NCBI GenBank assembly: GCA_963978905.1
Contig: OZ022258.1
Location: forward strand, 38,811,282-38,875,281
Length of the DNA stretch: 64,000 nt
Origin: Trichostrongylus colubriformis
Taxonomy: Eukaryota > Nematoda > Chromadorea > Rhabditida > Trichostrongylidae
Reading direction: 5' to 3'
Shown here: piece after piece, positions 59,215 through 64,000 of the stretch
Layout of the letters: each line of letters begins with the position of its first letter
How positions within the stretch are numbered: the first letter of the stretch is position 1
Position numbers and translations under genes: made by a program
Notes under the pieces: model-generated
What the model was told of the DNA's origin: nothing
Databases searched by the model: none
The model's input: only the letters and a program-made list of their open reading frames with translations

Positions 59215-59800
59215 TTAGTTGAGCCTCTCCAGCATCTTTCGGTTGTCTGTAATCAGCGTGTGGAATGGATTCGCCGCTTGAGCTGGGGCAGCTAGAGCAG
59301 AAGAGACAAACACAATAAGGCTCACTCTTGTGATGTGTGTGGACTGCTTTGCTGAGCCAAGAAATTCTCGGCAAAGTGTAAGGAGAAGCACTGGTTGAAG
59401 AAAACGTATGTTCAATATTATTCGAGTAACGGTAGCAGAGCGATAGAAAAACTTTATTGAACCCATTTCTCAGCATACAATGAAAACTTGCTTTGAAGTA
59501 GATGACAAAAAAGTAGATGAATACATGTAGTATGTGATTCAACGAAAAACAACTATGCTGAAGAGGAAGAAAACAAATGAACACATTCTATTACTACAAA
59601 ATAACAAAGTTATCGATGTTGACGTTTTGCGAGTTTTCGATGACGGCCACATAGAATTCAAAAATATCAAGAAGGAAATGTGCAAATAGCATTTCATTGC
59701 AACTGTGACATTGTTACAGAATCGTCACTGAAATAGAACAAAGTGACAAACGAATTTCATCAGTTCACAAAGAGGACTACGAGCTTACCTAAAGAGTTCT
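59215..59800 (-). CDS. Small two-exon gene of unknown function, exon 1 mostly in gap
   Basis: On minus, the last 12 bases of exon 1 (59789-59800) precede a GTAAGC donor. A 497-base intron follows. Exon 2 is 59291-59215 after acceptor CTCTAG. Using the mirrored exon 1 at 58543-58675 for phase, the split codon is G|CT and exon 2 reads APAQAANPFHTLITDNRKML then ERLN and stop. The predicted total is 69 residues. There is no signal peptide or recognised motif. The remaining 121 bases of exon 1 would fit in the 200-N gap. Confidence 0.55.
59357..59800 (-). repeat. Right arm of inverted duplication, ends at gap
   Basis: Reverse complement of 58665-59107 with only scattered single-base differences. 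It runs straight into the N run at 59801. Confidence 0.95.
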
Positions 59801-60000
59801 NNNNNNNNNNNNNNNNNNNNNNNNNNNNNNNNNNNNNNNNNNNNNNNNNNNNNNNNNNNNNNNNNNNNNNNNNNNNNNNNNNNNNNNNNNNNNNNNNNNN
59901 NNNNNNNNNNNNNNNNNNNNNNNNNNNNNNNNNNNNNNNNNNNNNNNNNNNNNNNNNNNNNNNNNNNNNNNNNNNNNNNNNNNNNNNNNNNNNNNNNNNN
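59801..60000. other. Assembly gap, 200 N
   Basis: Exactly 200 unknown bases, a scaffold spacer. Reading frames drawn across it are meaningless. Confidence 1.
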
Positions 60001-60045
60001 ATTTGTTATATAGGATACCATGAAATAATAAATAATTCATAACTA

Positions 60046-60063
60046 GCGTGTGTGTGTGTGTGT
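60046..60063. repeat. (GT)n microsatellite
   Basis: A run of GT dinucleotides, about nine units, just after the gap. Confidence 0.9.
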
Positions 60064-60321
60064 TTCCATTGTCTCTAATTGAAACAGAATTGATTACATC
60101 CTGCAGAATAAGAATAAGTTTTTTTGCGACCTGTCACATTCCATACTAGGTGTTAGTAATCTGAAAACAGTGGCAGTACTATGACATCATTTGAAAGCAT
60201 TTCAGTGAGCATTATAGTGCACGCCTAGTGCCTGACACAATATGCACGTTTCCTGCATAATTTCAACATAGAGTTCACTTATGAGATTGCAGAATACATT
60301 TTTGCTAGGGAGGTAAATGTA

Positions 60322-61700
60322 ATGGGTTGGGGAATAAGTCCCCGCCGTTTTTTTCAACCCCATTTTTCACATTGTTCCCTTCATCTTTCGACAAAGCTCA
60401 TATATGTTTTCGGTAGAGCTTTTTTTGCTCTACAAAATGCTCATATCTGCTTTTCGATTCTTTCGATTACTTGATATTTATGAGGTTTGGAAATGAAGTA
60501 AGCTCGAGGCAAAAAACTAGCACTTGCGCACCTCATCTTTCTCGTCTGCCATTGAGAACAAAAAATGTTTGTGTATATGTTTCGATAGAGCTTTTTCAGC
60601 TCTACAGAATGGTACCACTTCTTATTCAAATCGCTCAACTTTTTGCTGTTTTTAAGACTCGGAAATGCAGTACTCGCAAAAGTGTGCACTTTCGTTATCT
60701 CCTCTTTCTCGCCTACCATCGAGATTGAAGAAGATGTGCATATATGCATTCGATAGAGCTTTCTTTGCTCTACAAGATGATACCACATTTCTTTTGTATC
60801 CTCTCATATTTTAGCATGTAGGAATAAGCTCCCACCTGATTTTCAATTCAAAATTGCACAATGAATATGATTTTTTTGGCAGAGTGTTCTATACCAATCG
60901 ATAGAGCTCTTTCCGCTCTACAAGATAGTGTTTACGGCTTTCGTAAGAATAAATTTTTGACATTTTTTTAGATCACTCAAATGTCGACGAAATCGAGCAT
61001 TTTTGACACCATGTGACGAAAATGTTCGATTTCGTCGACTTTTGAGTGATCTAAAAAATGTCAAAAATTTATTCTTACGAAAACCGTAAACACTATCTTG
61101 TAGAGCGGAAAGAGCTCTATCGATTGGTATAGAACACTCTGCCAAAAAAAATCATATTCATTGTGCAATTTTGAATTGAAAATCAGGTGGAAGCTTATTC
61201 CTACATGCTAAAATATGAGAGGATACAAAAGAAATGTGGTATCATCTTGTAGAGCAAAGAAAGCTCTATCGATTGCATATATGCACATCTTCTTCAATCT
61301 CGATGGTAGGCGAAAAAGAGGAGATAACGAAAGTGCACACTTTTGCGAGTACTGCATTTCCGAGTCTTAAAAACAGCAAAAAGTTGAGCGATTTGAATAA
61401 GATGTAGTACCATTCTGTAGAGCTGAGAAAGCTCTATCGAAACATATACACAAACATTTTTTGGTCTCAATGGCAGACGAGAAAGATGAGGTGCGCAAGT
61501 GCTAGTTTTTTGCCTCAAGCTTACTTCATTTCCAAACCTCATAAATATCAAGTAATCGAAAGAATCGAAAAACAGATATAAGCATTTTGTAGAGCAAAAA
61601 AAGCTCTACCGAAAACATATATGAACTTTGTCGAAAGATGAAGGGAACAATGTGAAAAACGGGGTTGAAAAAAACGGCGGGGACTTATTCCCCAACCCAG
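60322..61700. mobile_element. 1.38 kb full-length palindromic (foldback) element, copy 2
   Basis: It begins ATGGGTTGGGGAATAAGTCC and ends with the complement at 61700, flanked by TA. It is centred near 61010. It has the same architecture as 15850-17222, with four GAGC-GCTC modules per arm (about 60410, 60583, 60750, 60900 and mirrors at 61098, 61246, 61414, 61585). Arms within this copy match each other better than they match the other copy. It is non-coding. Confidence 0.9.
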
Positions 61701-64000
61701 TAATAAAGTCCTTAATGTGGTATTCATCAATTACGGAAAACTGAGGGTTCGGTGATAGATGAGTCGTCTGACCAGAAGATACGTCGGATGGTCAGCGCTA
61801 GGGTGGCCCATGCGCGCGCCACTGGCAGATTACCTGCGAGTGGGCCCGCCTTACGGCATACACCCATCATAAATCTGCCAGACACAGAGTTGCGAAACAA
61901 TACGCTCTGTGATAAACCAGTGGCGAATGAGTAATAAAGTCAGAGTGTGGCCTTAGTATCTGATTAATAGTCGATTCCAAGATGTTCCTTCATGGCGAAC
62001 GTTGTATAATAATATTTACTGAATGACATCATAGATATCCTTGCCTTACATGTAAAAAAGGATGCAATGGGAACAAGGTACAATGTTGCCTCCCTATATA
62101 TGCTTCCATGACATCATCATTAGCAGGTTCTTTCACATTTCAGCTCAAATTCCACACTTTCTGACAATTCCTCACCACTTTTATTCCTTCTTCAATTTCT
62201 GGAACCAACTGATTCAATAAGGTCAACACATGTGACGGAACATGCCAGATTAGCAAGGATAAATTGCTATACTTGCGCTCTTATGCAGCGAAGAATTTCA
62301 GAGCAAGGAAATATTCCATCAGGTTTTTCGATTTATAGTATCCCGGAAGTCCACAACCTAACCATCAACAGGTCATTTCAAATCATATGTGAATTTCTAC
62401 ACTAAATTAGTGAACTCTAACAAATTCTGACGGGACACACTAAACTATTTAATAGTCTTTTTCTTGAACAGGATGGAGAAATTATGCCCATTGAACATTA
62501 TGTGTCGCCTCACCTACGCAAAATCTGCGATTCATCGCCATCGTTCACAAGCTTGCAAAGGTCTGTCTACACTGGATAGTTGTAAGGGTTCATATCGAAA
62601 TATGCTCTCGAATATTTCACTCTCTCCTATTTCGTAACCCCCTTCCTCTCCATGAGCAAGAATGAGCAATCACCATTGAAACCCCTCCGGAAGTGGGTTC
62701 GAGGCATGAAAAATGACACTTTTCATTATAGCAGCGTTGTCCGAGCAGTAAGAGCTCAAAGACTTCCCAAAACCAAAGCAAAAGTCTTCATAAAGTGAGA
62801 AAATACTGTGAAAATTGGCGTTATCGTTTAAGACAGACCCTGATGCCGTAGATATCTTAAGCCTGACGGCACCCACTGATGTTTTCATATTTTAATGACG
62901 ATGAAAGTGATGAGCCACACCACGCTCCTGCTTTAGAGAAAATTTCAAAAACTGCTGTTACCTTTACTTCTTTTATTACTATCCACTTTGTACTTGGCGG
63001 AAGATTTTGGTGAACAAAGTGACTTTTCTGGCACTCACCGTAGAGTCACATACATAGATATGTAGGTAGCTAAAGGGTCAGCGCAGCTGTGATCGCGTTG
63101 TGCGTTCAGGTGTACAGACAAAGGGCATCCATGTCATATGAAGGCCAATGAAGAGCTCGTGACGTCATTGTCACTCTACTACCGTGTTCAGACTATTTTT
63201 ACAGTTACATATAGTTTAGTGCAGGCTGTGGTCGAGTGGGTGTGCGGGGTGTGTACTCTTACTTCAGGATGCCGCACTGCGGCACGTTGTTGGGTCCCGA
63301 AGCGATTAGAAGTCAACTGCGTATCGCACCCCTAGCATTACGTTGTAATCGTTCTGAAACCCAACCACCACGACGCGCATAGCTCACACACACTGTGTCG
63401 CACACCGCTCGTCGTCGTGCGGCATCCTGAAGTAAGGGTACACACCCGGGTGTGCGCATCGCGCAAGAGCTGCGCTGGCCGCTGTGGGTTAAGCTCGCGC
63501 ACATGATCGCATTCGCCGCTTATTCGCGTGGCCTGATCTGGGTTGATCTGGCGCACACCCTGGTTCACTTATCAAAGCCATCCATCCAATAGAAGGACGT
63601 GAACCGTGTTACTGAGGCGCGGAATTTGCGATGAAAATATTCGTAGGGTTGCTATACATAGACAAGTCAGCTGACAGCAGGTTACATCATATTTATGGGA
63701 AACAAGTCTCAATCAACTCATTCGGAGTGGAAAGCTGCAAAGAAGCCGCCTGCCGAACTGCCTTTTGACCTTCGTATAGTCAAAAAAGCTTGCGCCACGT
63801 ATCGTTAGCAACAGGTTTTTTCCCAGTCACAGCATTCCGGACGCTGGTTGCGGTCGAGAGACGAGCAAGCCGCGGTGTATTGCTATGTTATGGCCCGTCA
63901 ACAACACCCGTCATTCGGCAGTAACTGCTCGTCACTATGTAGCCACTGTTATGACACTATTCCTGTTTCCACACGCAATATTATTCGGTAGCACATTGCA
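61701..64000. other. Right end of window, no supported gene
   Basis: Short frames only. A hairpin-forming inverted repeat lies at 63238-63458 (GTGTACTCTTACTTCAGGAT versus its complement ATCCTGAAGTAAGGGTACAC). Sequence near 63308-63350 resembles, inverted, the GC-rich repeat at 28480-28570. Confidence 0.5.

Noticed and set aside
59066..59584. 172-codon minus frame
   Set aside because: It spans the intron and exon 2 of the small minus gene in a different frame from the one that joins exon 1.
59743..60042. Frames across the N run
   Set aside because: They are artefacts of the 200-N gap.

Overview
This is intron-rich nuclear DNA from an animal. The introns have GT-AG borders with the TTTTCAG-type acceptors usual in nematodes. 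The closely packed same-strand genes, the probable trans-splice acceptors and the repeat load (mariner, hAT-like and foldback MITEs) suggest a strongylid, hookworm-like nematode. The clade is an inference. No rRNA, intact tRNA, CRISPR array or bacterial operon was seen.

Layout. Bases 1-23068 carry the 3' part of an IST1 homologue (ESCRT-III-like endosomal sorting) on +. It has one 14.6 kb and one 7.5 kb intron, both filled with transposon-derived DNA: three copies of a foldback MITE family, a large 1.37 kb palindrome, a deleted mariner and SINE-like fragments. Bases 24210-30535 hold three compact + strand genes: a cytochrome bc1 subunit 7 (UQCRB), the twin-CX9C complex IV assembly factor COA4, and a C8orf76 homologue. 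COA4 and C8orf76 are 83 bp apart, as in a nematode operon. UQCRB and COA4 place a complex III subunit next to a complex IV assembly factor. Bases 30640-35110 are an accessory stretch full of short palindromic MITEs, several with visible 8-9 bp target duplications, plus two small unexplained minus-strand reading frames. Bases 35214-43718 encode the Rab3 GTPase-activating protein catalytic subunit (RAB3GAP1). Bases 46832-52392 encode a three-KH-domain NOVA-type RNA-binding protein. Bases 53135-54017 hold a second mariner with the same internal deletion. Bases 54880-58050 are repeats. Bases 58540-60000 form an inverted duplication that ends in a 200-N gap and contains a small minus-strand two-exon gene I do not recognise. 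Bases 60322-61700 are the second copy of the large palindrome.

The coding genes are ordinary conserved housekeeping or neuronal genes. Exon models were built by hand from splice signals, reading phase and remembered family sequences, so individual borders can be off by a few bases. The least ordinary signal is the large palindromic element family. Each arm carries four short GAGC/GCTC hairpin modules about 150-170 bp apart, and the same module occurs once per arm in an otherwise different MITE family.
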